This document shows positions 1-5,477 of a DNA stretch of 5,477 nucleotides, one piece after another. Position numbers and translations under genes: made by a program. The stretch's first letter is position 1; each line of letters begins with the position of its first letter. Source of the stretch: Trueperaceae bacterium. Its GTDB lineage: Bacteria; Deinococcota; Deinococci; Deinococcales; Trueperaceae. The notes below the pieces were generated by a model. That model worked only from the letters and a program-made list of their open reading frames with translations. It was not told where the DNA came from and ran no database searches. Location of the stretch: positions 1 through 5,477 of the forward strand of contig SKSV01000291.1 in the NCBI GenBank assembly GCA_007122815.1, written 5' to 3'.

Positions 1-1397
1 CTGGAGAAGAGGTCGTGCTCGCTCCAGGCAGCCCAACCAAGCCGACTGACCTCACCGGCGAGCCTCACCCGATAGGCTGCGGAGAACCTCGCACGGACCC
101 CTGGAACACCCTCGTCCGCGCGCCACCAGAGCGCTATCTCGTTGAGCTCCCGGCTAGGCTGCGGCCGCGTCGTCACCACGGGCAGGTCGCGGTAGAGGTC
201 GTGCAGCCACAGCCGCTCGCGGCCCTCGAGGACGTCGAGGTCGGGTCCGCGGAACAGTATCGGCACCCGCACGTCGGAGTCGACCAGGCCCGCGTGGTTG
301 CCGCGGTTGGCACGCACCGTGAGGGGTATGCGCGGAGGGTTCAGGCCCAGTACCACGTCACCCGTGTTCGGGTTCTGCACGTAGCGGAACACGCTCGGGG
401 GCACGCCCGGGTAACGCGCGTCGATGGTCAGGTCGAGCCACTCCTCGGGAGTGAGGGGTTCTCCCCCGTAGCCGAGTTCGACGTAACCGAGAGGGTCCTC
501 GACCGAGACGTAGCGCAGGCGGTCTCCCTCGCTCTCGAACCGTACGAAGGCGCCGTCGAGGTAACCCTCCACCGTGCTCACGCTGGCGCGGTAGAAAGCG
601 AAGTCCACACCACCAGGGGACGCCAGCAGACGGGCGAGTTCGGGGGCTTCGCCCGCCTCGCTCAGGTAGAGGTTCGGGTAGGAGTAGTAGACCGCCCTCT
701 CACCCACACGCCGCTCGACTAGGCCCTCCAGGTCCACCGTCTCGGTCGTGAAGGTCATGCCGTGGTCCGTGTAGAGGATCAGGTTGAGCGTGTCCAGGTC
801 GAGCCGCGGCAGCAACCTACCCAGGTTGGCGTCGAAGCGCTCCAGGGCGCGAGCGTGGCCCTCCTCACCAGACAGGTGGCCGAAGGAGTCGGTCGCGAAC
901 CAGAAGAACTCCACCACCTGGTAGCGCTCCAGCAGCTCGGGCACGTTCTGCATCGCCAGGCCAGCGAGCCAGTCCAGGTATGGGACGCCGTGCAGCAGCA
1001 GGTTCGTCGTCGCTCGGCGAGGTAGCGCGGCGAGCAGCTCGAGGAAGATCTCGGCCTCGGTGACGGGGCGTGCCGTGTTCCGGTCCCAGCCCCCGAATCC
1101 CACCCGCCCTGGCGTCGCGTACGCCGAGCCGTCGTGCATGAGCGGGTATATGACAGGCGTGTTCGCGAGGAACGTCGACACTCCCTCGGAACGCGAACCG
1201 CCCTCGAACGCTCGGGCGACGTTGGGTAACCGGCCCTCGAGCAAGGCGCGGTCGAAGTCCGCGGCCGAGACCGCGTCCACGTGGAAGATGAGGTAACGCG
1301 GCGCGTCGCTGGCCAGCGTCACGGACGTCAACGACGCCGCGCACGCGAGCGAGGTGAGCAAGAGGATGAGCGCGACGAACGCTCGACTGCGTTGCAT
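1..1397 (-). CDS. Exported alkaline-phosphatase-superfamily phosphodiesterase/phosphatase (3' end missing)
   Basis: Reading the minus strand from ATG 1397-1395 gives 465 codons with no stop before the window edge, so the C-terminus is missing. The N-terminus is an export signal: R3 and R5, then a hydrophobic run over about residues 6-18 and a possible cut after ACA (residue 20). C19 is preceded by S-L-A, a poor lipobox, so lipidation is doubtful. The mature part has the ordered motifs of the type I phosphodiesterase/nucleotide pyrophosphatase branch: D41 in FHVDAVS, likely nucleophile T80 in STFLANTPVIYP, D170 and H174 in TDSFGH, D211-H212 in YTDHGM, and H368 in RGNHAG. In this family these residues bind two metal ions (usually zinc) and form the phospho-enzyme. 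It probably hydrolyses a phosphomono- or diester outside the cytoplasm; the substrate cannot be told. The classic TFPNH sequence around the nucleophile is not conserved. The gene is divergent from the transporter operon. No Shine-Dalgarno precedes the start. Confidence 0.88.
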   Translation of the reverse strand, partial: MQRSRAFVALILLLTSLACAASLTSVTLASDAPRYLIFHVDAVSAADFDRALLEGRLPNVARAFEGGSRSEGVSTFLANTPVIYPLMHDGSAYATPGRVGFGGWDRNTARPVTEAEIFLELLAALPRRATTNLLLHGVPYLDWLAGLAMQNVPELLERYQVVEFFWFATDSFGHLSGEEGHARALERFDANLGRLLPRLDLDTLNLILYTDHGMTFTTETVDLEGLVERRVGERAVYYSYPNLYLSEAGEAPELARLLASPGGVDFAFYRASVSTVEGYLDGAFVRFESEGDRLRYVSVEDPLGYVELGYGGEPLTPEEWLDLTIDARYPGVPPSVFRYVQNPNTGDVVLGLNPPRIPLTVRANRGNHAGLVDSDVRVPILFRGPDLDVLEGRERLWLHDLYRDLPVVTTRPQPSRELNEIALWWRADEGVPGVRARFSAAYRVRLAGEVSRLGWAAWSEHDLFS

Positions 1398-1413
1398 GCC
1401 AAGTTGCAGCGTA

Positions 1414-1427
1414 CCAGCCGACGCTGG
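1414..1427. repeat. Short inverted repeat upstream of the phosphodiesterase gene
   Basis: CCAGC (1414-1418) and GCTGG (1423-1427) are perfect 5-base arms around a 4-base centre, CGAC. The element lies 16 bases before the minus-strand start codon, directly beyond the weak TACGCT box. It could be an operator half-site pair or a chance palindrome; arms this short arise easily in GC-rich DNA. Confidence 0.3.
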
Positions 1428-1472
1428 CCCCAGGCGGACGCCCGTCGTCCAGTTTGCCGCCCCGGAGGCCAC

Positions 1473-1489
1473 GCGAGCCATAAGCTCGC
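1473..1489. repeat. Inverted repeat (candidate operator or 5' hairpin) before the binding-protein gene
   Basis: GCGAGC (1473-1478) and GCTCGC (1484-1489) are perfect 6-base arms around CATAA. The centre is one of the few AT-containing spots in the intergenic region and overlaps both weak -10 candidates for the transporter operon (CATAAG 1479-1484 and TAAGCT 1481-1486). The element ends 4 bases before the ribosome binding site. A repressor bound here would block both transcription start and translation start. If transcribed, it could fold into a hairpin next to the ribosome binding site. No regulator gene lies in the window. Confidence 0.4.
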
Positions 1490-1493
1490 CTTC

Positions 1494-1500
1494 AGGGAGG
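1494..1500 (+). promoter_or_regulatory. Ribosome binding site that fixes the binding-protein start
   Basis: AGGGAGG lies 6 bases before ATG 1507. The open frame extends upstream to an ATG at 1354, but that extension would cover the whole intergenic region and put a non-signal-like stretch ahead of the signal peptide. This site therefore supports 1507 as the true start. Confidence 0.8.
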
Positions 1501-1506
1501 TTGCCC

Positions 1507-3054
1507 ATGAACCGAAACTCACGCTTCAGTACCACGCTCCTCGCCGCGGCAGCGCTGTGGTTCGCGCCGCTAGCGGCCGCTCAGACGATCACTGTCCTGT
1601 TCCCGCAGGAGCCCGGCAGTCTGCTGCCGCACTTCGACCTGCTCAGCCTGGCGCACGAGGCGCAGGACCTGGTGTTCGACCGGCTGTTCGTCGTCGACGA
1701 GAACGGCCAGTACTTGCCCTGGCTCGCCGCAGAGGTCCCCACGCTCGCCAACGGCGGCCTGTCCGAGGACGGACGCACGTACACGATCCGGCTACGCGAG
1801 GGCGTCACCTGGCACGACGGTGAGCCGCTGACCTCGGCGGACGTCGCCTTCACGTGGCGCGTGATAACCGATCCCGACCTGCCGATCCCCACTCGCACGG
1901 TCTGGCAGGACATCGAGTCGGTCGACACGCCCGACGCCCACACCGTGGTGATCAACTTCCCCGAACCCAACGTGACGTTCCTCGGAGCGGCATCGTTCGC
2001 CGGTGCGTACATCCTCCCCGAGCACCTGCTCGCCGGGACCGACCTGAACACCTCGCCCTTCCACCGGCAGCCCGTTGGTAGCGGGCCGTTCCGTCTGGTG
2101 GAGTGGCAGTCCGGCAGCTTTCTCCACTTCGAACGAGTCGACGACTACTGGGGCGGGCCGGCGCAAGCCGAGTCGGTGGTGATCCGGATAGTGCCGGGGA
2201 GCGAAGCCCAACGAGCCGTGCTCGAGCGCGGCGAGGCCGACCTGGTGCTGCAGCTTGCCATCACCGAGCTCCCCTTCATCGAGGCGCTACCGGGTCACGA
2301 GGCCGTGCAGGTGCCCACCTTCGCGAACTGGCAGGTGTGGCTCAACAACGAGGACCCGGCGCTCTCGGACGTGCGCGTGAGGCGTGCCTTGACGCACGCG
2401 CTGGACCGCGAGCTGATCGCCGAGTCCCTGCTCGGCGGCCTCACCACACCGAGCGACGCCGCCGTGCCTCCGAGCCACTGGGCCCACGCGGCGGACGTTC
2501 CCAGCTACCCGTACGATCCCGAAGAGGCCGAGCGCCTGCTCGCCGAGGCGGGCTGGACGCGACCCAGTCCCGGCGCGATCCGGACGCGCGACGGTGAGCC
2601 GCTGGTGATCGAGGTCATCAACATCGCCGGTCAGGCCGACCGGGTGCAGGTGATCCAGGCAATCCAGGCCTTCTGGCGCGACGTCGGGGTCGGCGCCGAG
2701 ATCCGCAACATCGACGCCGCCTCCTTCCCCCCCACCTTGGCCGCGGGTGACTTCCAGAGCGCGTACGGCTTCTTCAGCGAGCAGCAGGAGCCCACCTGGA
2801 ACCTCTGGCTTGGCACGAACTGGCAGCGCTACGCGAACGAGGCGGCCTTCGCCTTGCTCGAGCGCTACTCTGTCACCGTGGACCAGCAGGAGCGTCGAGC
2901 CCTCGCGATCGAGTTCCAGACCCTGGTGGCCGAGGACCAGCCCGTCATCTTCATAGCGCCCCGTCCGCTGCTGGCGGCTGCCAGCACCGCCCTGCAAGGG
3001 TACTCACCCACCACCACGACCAGCCTCTGGAACGTGCACACGTGGCAGAAGTGA
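1507..3054 (+). CDS. ABC transporter solute-binding protein, family 5 (peptide/oligosaccharide type)
   Basis: A 515-residue exported protein, normal length for the SBP_bac_5 family that delivers peptides, nickel or sugars to DppBC-type permeases. Residues 1-25 form a Sec signal peptide: R3 and R6, a hydrophobic core, then APLAAA|Q with likely cleavage before Q26. There is no lipobox cysteine, so it should be free in the periplasm. Family landmarks appear in order: VLFPQEPGSLLPHF just after the signal, GVTWHDGEPLTSADVAFTW from residue 99, PVGSGPF at 189-195 followed by LHFERVDDYWGG, VRVRRALTHALDRE from 289, and YPYDPEEAERLLAEAGW from 334. The ligand cannot be read from sequence; Dpp/Opp relatives bind very diverse solutes. 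The start is set by AGGGAGG six bases upstream. Its TGA (3052-3054) is followed 27 bases later, in the same frame, by the first permease gene, so the three genes are almost surely one operon. A run of seven C at 2727-2733 leaves the frame intact. Confidence 0.95.
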   Translation: MNRNSRFSTTLLAAAALWFAPLAAAQTITVLFPQEPGSLLPHFDLLSLAHEAQDLVFDRLFVVDENGQYLPWLAAEVPTLANGGLSEDGRTYTIRLREGVTWHDGEPLTSADVAFTWRVITDPDLPIPTRTVWQDIESVDTPDAHTVVINFPEPNVTFLGAASFAGAYILPEHLLAGTDLNTSPFHRQPVGSGPFRLVEWQSGSFLHFERVDDYWGGPAQAESVVIRIVPGSEAQRAVLERGEADLVLQLAITELPFIEALPGHEAVQVPTFANWQVWLNNEDPALSDVRVRRALTHALDRELIAESLLGGLTTPSDAAVPPSHWAHAADVPSYPYDPEEAERLLAEAGWTRPSPGAIRTRDGEPLVIEVINIAGQADRVQVIQAIQAFWRDVGVGAEIRNIDAASFPPTLAAGDFQSAYGFFSEQQEPTWNLWLGTNWQRYANEAAFALLERYSVTVDQQERRALAIEFQTLVAEDQPVIFIAPRPLLAAASTALQGYSPTTTTSLWNVHTWQK

Positions 3055-3070
3055 GGCCGAGCGTCCCGCC

Positions 3071-3076
3071 AGGAGG
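3071..3076 (+). promoter_or_regulatory. Shine-Dalgarno site pointing to a CTG start
   Basis: A perfect AGGAGG sits in the gap between the binding-protein stop and the permease. It lies 5 bases before the in-frame CTG at 3082 but 20 bases before the first conventional start, TTG 3097. The spacing strongly favours the CTG. Confidence 0.75.
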
Positions 3077-3081
3077 CTGAC

Positions 3082-4035
3082 CTGCTCTCGTACGCCTTGC
3101 GACGCGTCGCTGGCTTACTGCCGCGACTGCTGCTGATCTCACTGCTGCTCTTCGGCGTGGTCCATCTCCCCAGGGGTGGACCCGCCGACGTGTACGCCGC
3201 CGATCCCGCGGCGACTCCGGCAGCGATCGAGCGCATGAAGGAGTTGTGGGGGCTGGACCAGCCCCTACACGTGCAGTACTGGCGTTGGGTGAGCCGCCTA
3301 TCGGTGGGCGACTGGGGCACCTCCTACGTCGAGCGGCGCCCAGCCATGCACGTGGTCATGGACAGGTTGCCGAACACGCTGAGGCTCACCGGCGCAGCGC
3401 TGCTGGTCGGGCTCGTAGCGGGCGTCGGGCTCGGACTGCTCGCCAGCGTCAGCCGCTCGGCCGCGGTCAAGCACCTGGCGCGTGTGGTGGCGGTGCTGGG
3501 CATGAGCGTCCCGACCTTCTGGAGCGGCGCGATAGTGCTCCTGGTGTTCTCCTCGTACCTGAGGTGGATCCCGGCGGGCGGGATGGGCACGATAGGGCGA
3601 CCGGCCGACTTCCTGGACGGGCTCTGGCACCTCGCGGCACCTGCGCTGGTGCTCGGCTCGGTCTACGTGGCCCAGTGGATGCGTTACGTGCAGGCCGGGC
3701 TCGACGACGTCGCCTCGGAGGACTTCGTGCGCACCGCGCGCTCGAAGGGGCTCACTCGGCTGCAGGCGCTGCTGAAGCACGGCTTCCCGAACGTGATGCT
3801 TCCCCTGGTCACGGTACTGGGGCTCGAGCTGCCGCGCCTGCTTTCGGGAGCGATGGTCACCGAGGTCGTCTTCAGCTGGCCCGGCATCGGGCGCTTGCTC
3901 CACGGTTCGCTGGTGGCGCGCGACTACCCGGTCGTGCTCGGCGCCTTGCTCGTAGCCGCGCTGGCCGTGGTGGTCGTGAACCTCCTCACCGACCTCGTCT
4001 ACGGTGTCCTGGACCCGCGCGTGAGGTACGCCTGA
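3082..4035 (+). CDS. dppB: ABC transporter permease, DppB type, probable CTG start
   Basis: An inner-membrane subunit of a peptide-type importer (binding-protein-dependent transport family, DppB/OppB branch), 317 residues from CTG 3082; the branch usually has about 300-340. The N-terminus MLSYALRRVAG followed by a long hydrophobic helix matches the usual DppB opening (M-x-x-Y-x-x-R-R-L). Starting at TTG 3097 would remove the first five of those residues. No ATG, GTG or TTG lies in frame between the preceding TGA (3052-3054) and 3097. Several further hydrophobic segments follow. The cytoplasmic EAA loop that docks the ATPase begins near residue 213 (EDFVRTARSKGLTRLQALL, then HGFPNVMLP). VFSWPGIGRLL starts near 263, and the family ending LDPRVRY closes the protein. 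The early periplasmic motif is LPRGGPADVY rather than the common IPGDP. The ligand is unknown, so the symbol denotes family only. It abuts the next permease. Confidence 0.92.
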   Translation: MLSYALRRVAGLLPRLLLISLLLFGVVHLPRGGPADVYAADPAATPAAIERMKELWGLDQPLHVQYWRWVSRLSVGDWGTSYVERRPAMHVVMDRLPNTLRLTGAALLVGLVAGVGLGLLASVSRSAAVKHLARVVAVLGMSVPTFWSGAIVLLVFSSYLRWIPAGGMGTIGRPADFLDGLWHLAAPALVLGSVYVAQWMRYVQAGLDDVASEDFVRTARSKGLTRLQALLKHGFPNVMLPLVTVLGLELPRLLSGAMVTEVVFSWPGIGRLLHGSLVARDYPVVLGALLVAALAVVVVNLLTDLVYGVLDPRVRYA

Positions 4036-4857
4036 GTGCGCTGGAGCGTCTTCCTTCGCAACCCACTGGGGGTGGCGGGCCTGCTGGTGCTGCTCGTCTT
4101 CACGGTGGGCTCGTTCGCGGCTCCGTGGCTCGCGCCTCACGATCCCGCCGCCGTGAACCTGCGGGCGATGCAGCTGCCGCCGGGCGGCGAGCACCTGCTC
4201 GGCACGGACGACCTTGGCCGGGACGTCTTGAGCAGGCTCCTCTTCGCCGGCCGGATCTCGCTTTCGCTGGCTCTGCTGGTCACCGGCTTCGCGGTGGTGA
4301 TCGGTTGCACGCTGGGCGCGCTGGCGGGCTTCTCGGGAGGCTGGACCGAGCGCCTCGTGTCGCTGGCCGCTGACGCCCTGCTCTCGATCCCGGCGCTCGG
4401 CCTCGCGATGGTGGCCGGCGCCATCCTGCGCCCGAACGTGCTCACACTAGCGATCGTGCTCGCCTTAGTGGCCTGGCCCGACTTGGCGCGCATCACCCGC
4501 TCGCAGGTGCTGTCGCTGCGGGAGCAGACCTTCACGGAGGCCGCAGTCGCCGTCGGCGGCAGTCCGGCCAGGGTCCTGTTCCGGCACGTCATGCCCAACA
4601 CCGTCGCTCCGCTGATCGTGGCAGCGACCCTACTGTCGGCCAACGTGCTGCTGGTCGAATCGGCGCTCTCCTTCCTCGGTTACGGCATGCGTCCTCCCAC
4701 ACCGAGCTGGGGAGGGATGCTGAACGAGGCCCAGGCGTTCTACCGTCAGTCACCTTGGCTGGCGGTCTTCCCGGGCCTCGCCATCACCTTCACGGTTGCG
4801 GCGATCAACTTCCTCGGCGACGCCATGCGAAGCGCCAGCGGCGGCCGCGGCGCGTGA
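4036..4857 (+). CDS. dppC: ABC transporter permease, DppC type
   Basis: Partner inner-membrane subunit of the DppB-type protein, 273 residues from GTG 4036, close to the family's usual 270-300. The GTG directly follows the TGA of the upstream gene (4033-4035), so translation is probably coupled; a weak GTGAGG lies at 4021-4026 inside the upstream gene. Landmarks: FLRNPLGVAGL opening the first helix, APHDP near residue 34, GTDDLGRDVLSRLLFAGR from 56 (the DppC/OppC signature), an EAA loop from 168 (EAAVAVGGSPARVLFRHVMPN without its last residue is enough to recognise it), and ESALSFLGYGMRPPTPSWGG from 208. With DppB it forms the transmembrane channel fed by the binding protein. The usual dppD/dppF ATPase genes do not follow. 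The symbol denotes family; the substrate is unknown. Confidence 0.93.
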   Translation: MRWSVFLRNPLGVAGLLVLLVFTVGSFAAPWLAPHDPAAVNLRAMQLPPGGEHLLGTDDLGRDVLSRLLFAGRISLSLALLVTGFAVVIGCTLGALAGFSGGWTERLVSLAADALLSIPALGLAMVAGAILRPNVLTLAIVLALVAWPDLARITRSQVLSLREQTFTEAAVAVGGSPARVLFRHVMPNTVAPLIVAATLLSANVLLVESALSFLGYGMRPPTPSWGGMLNEAQAFYRQSPWLAVFPGLAITFTVAAINFLGDAMRSASGGRGA

Positions 4858-4891
4858 GCGCGGATCGGAGCATGCGCACCCCGCAGCACGC

Positions 4892-4903
4892 GCGCGGCCG
4901 CGC
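4892..4903. repeat. 12-bp perfect GC palindrome between permease and dehydrogenase genes
   Basis: GCGCGGCCGCGC reads the same on both strands and lies 12 bases before the dehydrogenase start. It has no following T-run, so it does not resemble a standard intrinsic terminator. It could be a regulator site or simply GC-rich sequence; the core GCGGCCGC also occurs at 4841-4848 and 1573-1580. Confidence 0.3.
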
Positions 4904-4909
4904 TATCGT
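4904..4909 (+). promoter_or_regulatory. Candidate -10 element for a leaderless dehydrogenase transcript
   Basis: TATCGT fits the TAnnnT pattern and ends 6 bases before ATG 4916, so transcription would begin at or next to the A of the start codon. The only Shine-Dalgarno-like bases, GAGG at 4910-4913, are just 2 bases from the ATG, too close for normal use. No clear -35 box is seen. Leaderless genes with this arrangement are common in Deinococcus and actinobacteria; its use here is inference. Confidence 0.35.
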
Positions 4910-4915
4910 GAGGCC

Positions 4916-5477
4916 ATGAGTGCCACGCCCGTAGAACTCCTGAACTTCGTCGGTGGAACCTGGGAACGCCCCGGCACCGACACCCACCTCGATGTGCTCG
5001 ACCCCGCCACCACCGAACGGCTCGCCACCGTCCCCCTCACGCCCGCCCAGGCCGTCGACAACACCGTCCAAGCCGCCCACCATGCCTTCGACGACTGGCG
5101 CGCCACACCCGTAGTCGAACGCGTACAACACCTCTACCGCCTCAAGACCCTCATCGAACGCGACCTAGACGAACTCGCCCGCACCATCACACACGAATGC
5201 GGCAAGACCTACGCCGAATCCACCGGCGAGATGCAACGCGGCGTCGAGAACATCGAAGTCGCCTGCGGCATGCCCAGCCTCATCCAGGGCTGGAACAACG
5301 AAGACATCGCCCGCGGCATAGACGAACACGTCTTCCGCCAACCCCTCGGCGTCGTCACCGCCATCACCCCCTTCAACTTCCCCGGCATGATCCCCCTCTG
5401 GTTCCTGCCCTACGCCGTCGCCACCGGCAACTGCTTCATCCTCAAACCCAGCGAACGCACCCCCATGACCACCCAAC
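4916..5477 (+). CDS. mmsA: Methylmalonate-semialdehyde dehydrogenase (CoA-acylating), 5' part
   Basis: The first 187 codons of an aldehyde-dehydrogenase-fold enzyme, cut by the right edge; the family has about 480-500 residues. MmsA/IolA enzymes oxidise methylmalonate or malonate semialdehyde with NAD+ and CoA to propionyl-CoA or acetyl-CoA in valine, beta-alanine or myo-inositol breakdown, in the cytoplasm. Diagnostic for this subfamily are ITHECGKTYAES, then MQRGVENIEVACGMPSLIQG, RQPLGVVTAITPFNFPGMIP and ILKPSERTP. N154 in PFNFP is the expected oxyanion-hole Asn and K177 in KPSE the NAD-binding Lys. R108 in the MQRGVEN stretch sits where B. subtilis IolA has its substrate carboxylate-binding Arg107, by my memory of that family. 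The catalytic Cys lies beyond the window. ATG 4916 is the first possible start; no ATG, GTG or TTG occurs in frame back to the permease stop. Codon use differs sharply from its neighbours: Glu is 12 GAA to 2 GAG. Confidence 0.92.
   Translation, partial: MSATPVELLNFVGGTWERPGTDTHLDVLDPATTERLATVPLTPAQAVDNTVQAAHHAFDDWRATPVVERVQHLYRLKTLIERDLDELARTITHECGKTYAESTGEMQRGVENIEVACGMPSLIQGWNNEDIARGIDEHVFRQPLGVVTAITPFNFPGMIPLWFLPYAVATGNCFILKPSERTPMTTQ

Larger units (their letters stand above)
1398..1506. promoter_or_regulatory. Divergent intergenic region with promoters for both flanking genes
   Basis: These 109 bases separate the starts of the minus-strand phosphodiesterase and the plus-strand binding-protein gene, so promoters for both must lie here or overlap the gene ends. 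No strong -35/-10 pair is visible. Weak TAnnnT candidates are TAAGCT at 1481-1486 on the plus strand and TACGCT on the minus strand (plus coordinates 1408-1413). The latter sits 10 bases before the minus-strand ATG and would leave a leader of only a few bases. A looser plus-strand pair is TTGCCG (1454-1459) with CATAAG (1479-1484), but its 19-base spacer is long. Two inverted repeats lie here and are listed separately. The divergent layout is seen; the promoter boxes are inference. Confidence 0.5.

Noticed and set aside
15..1025. Plus-strand open frames at 15-722 and 762-1025
   Set aside because: They lie antisense to the phosphodiesterase gene, whose minus-strand reading shows clear family motifs. 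Their own translations show no recognisable domain or ribosome binding site.
865..1344. Minus-strand open frame of 159 codons
   Set aside because: It is in another frame of the phosphodiesterase gene. Its Arg/Ala/Gly-rich product is typical of shadow frames in GC-rich DNA.
1354..1506. N-terminal extension of the binding protein from ATG 1354
   Set aside because: It would overlap the divergent gene and bury the signal peptide. The strong AGGGAGG site before ATG 1507 sets the start.
2727..2733. Run of seven C in the binding-protein gene, possibly phase variation or a sequencing error
   Set aside because: The reading frame continues with normal family sequence on both sides, and a seven-base C run is expected by chance in GC-rich DNA.
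2103..2997. Long overlapping frames on both strands inside the binding-protein gene
   Set aside because: They overlap a confidently recognised gene, have low-complexity Arg/Ala/Gly-rich products, and show no independent start signal.
3246..4373. Plus-strand 375-codon and minus-strand 298-codon (3298-4194) frames over the permeases
   Set aside because: They are longer than one of the real genes but are Arg/Ala- or His/Gln/Arg-rich and lack the membrane segments and motifs seen in the true frame. High GC content explains their length.
4858..4915. Intrinsic terminator after the permease operon
   Set aside because: The palindrome at 4892-4903 has no loop and no T-run, so there is no support for a standard terminator.
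4805..5476. Minus-strand frames at 4805-5131, 4903-5106 and 5165-5476
   Set aside because: They are antisense to the mmsA fragment, whose plus-strand translation matches its family throughout.

Overview
This is a high-GC bacterial chromosomal window. It holds one divergent gene pair, a three-gene ABC importer cassette, and the start of a metabolic dehydrogenase gene. The solute-binding protein has a plain Sec signal peptide ending in Ala-Ala-Ala|Gln and no lipobox. That points to a diderm lineage with free periplasmic binding proteins (Deinococcota or Proteobacteria type) rather than a typical Gram-positive. I lean weakly towards Deinococcota, because of the '...AAAQ' signal peptide and two possible leaderless starts. 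The sequence alone does not settle the taxonomy.

Layout. Bases 1397 down to 1 (minus strand) encode an exported alkaline-phosphatase-superfamily phosphodiesterase or phosphatase. All the usual metal-site motifs are present, and its C-terminus runs off the left edge. Bases 1398-1506 are a 109-bp divergent intergenic region with two short perfect inverted repeats, one in front of each gene. Bases 1507-4857 (plus strand) form a compact operon: a family 5 extracytoplasmic solute-binding protein, a DppB-type permease and a DppC-type permease. The two permease genes abut with no gap (TGA then GTG). The DppB-type gene appears to start at a rare CTG codon (3082), directly behind a perfect AGGAGG. Bases 4858-4915 are a short gap with a 12-bp GC palindrome and a TAnnnT element. 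From 4916 to the right edge is the N-terminal third of a CoA-acylating methylmalonate-semialdehyde dehydrogenase (mmsA/iolA family).

How they work together. The binding protein would capture a peptide, oligosaccharide or similar solute in the periplasm and pass it to the DppB/DppC channel. No ATPase gene follows the permeases, so the energising subunits must be encoded elsewhere. The divergent exported phosphodiesterase could process a phosphorylated nutrient outside the cytoplasm, but that link rests only on adjacency. The dehydrogenase differs sharply from the transporter genes in codon use and C/G strand asymmetry, and is probably a separate transcription unit.

I saw no tRNA, rRNA, CRISPR array, insertion sequence or convincing intrinsic terminator. 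The window looks like ordinary transport and catabolism. I found no strong evidence of a previously undescribed system. The points most worth checking are the CTG start, the orphan permease cassette and the codon-usage break.
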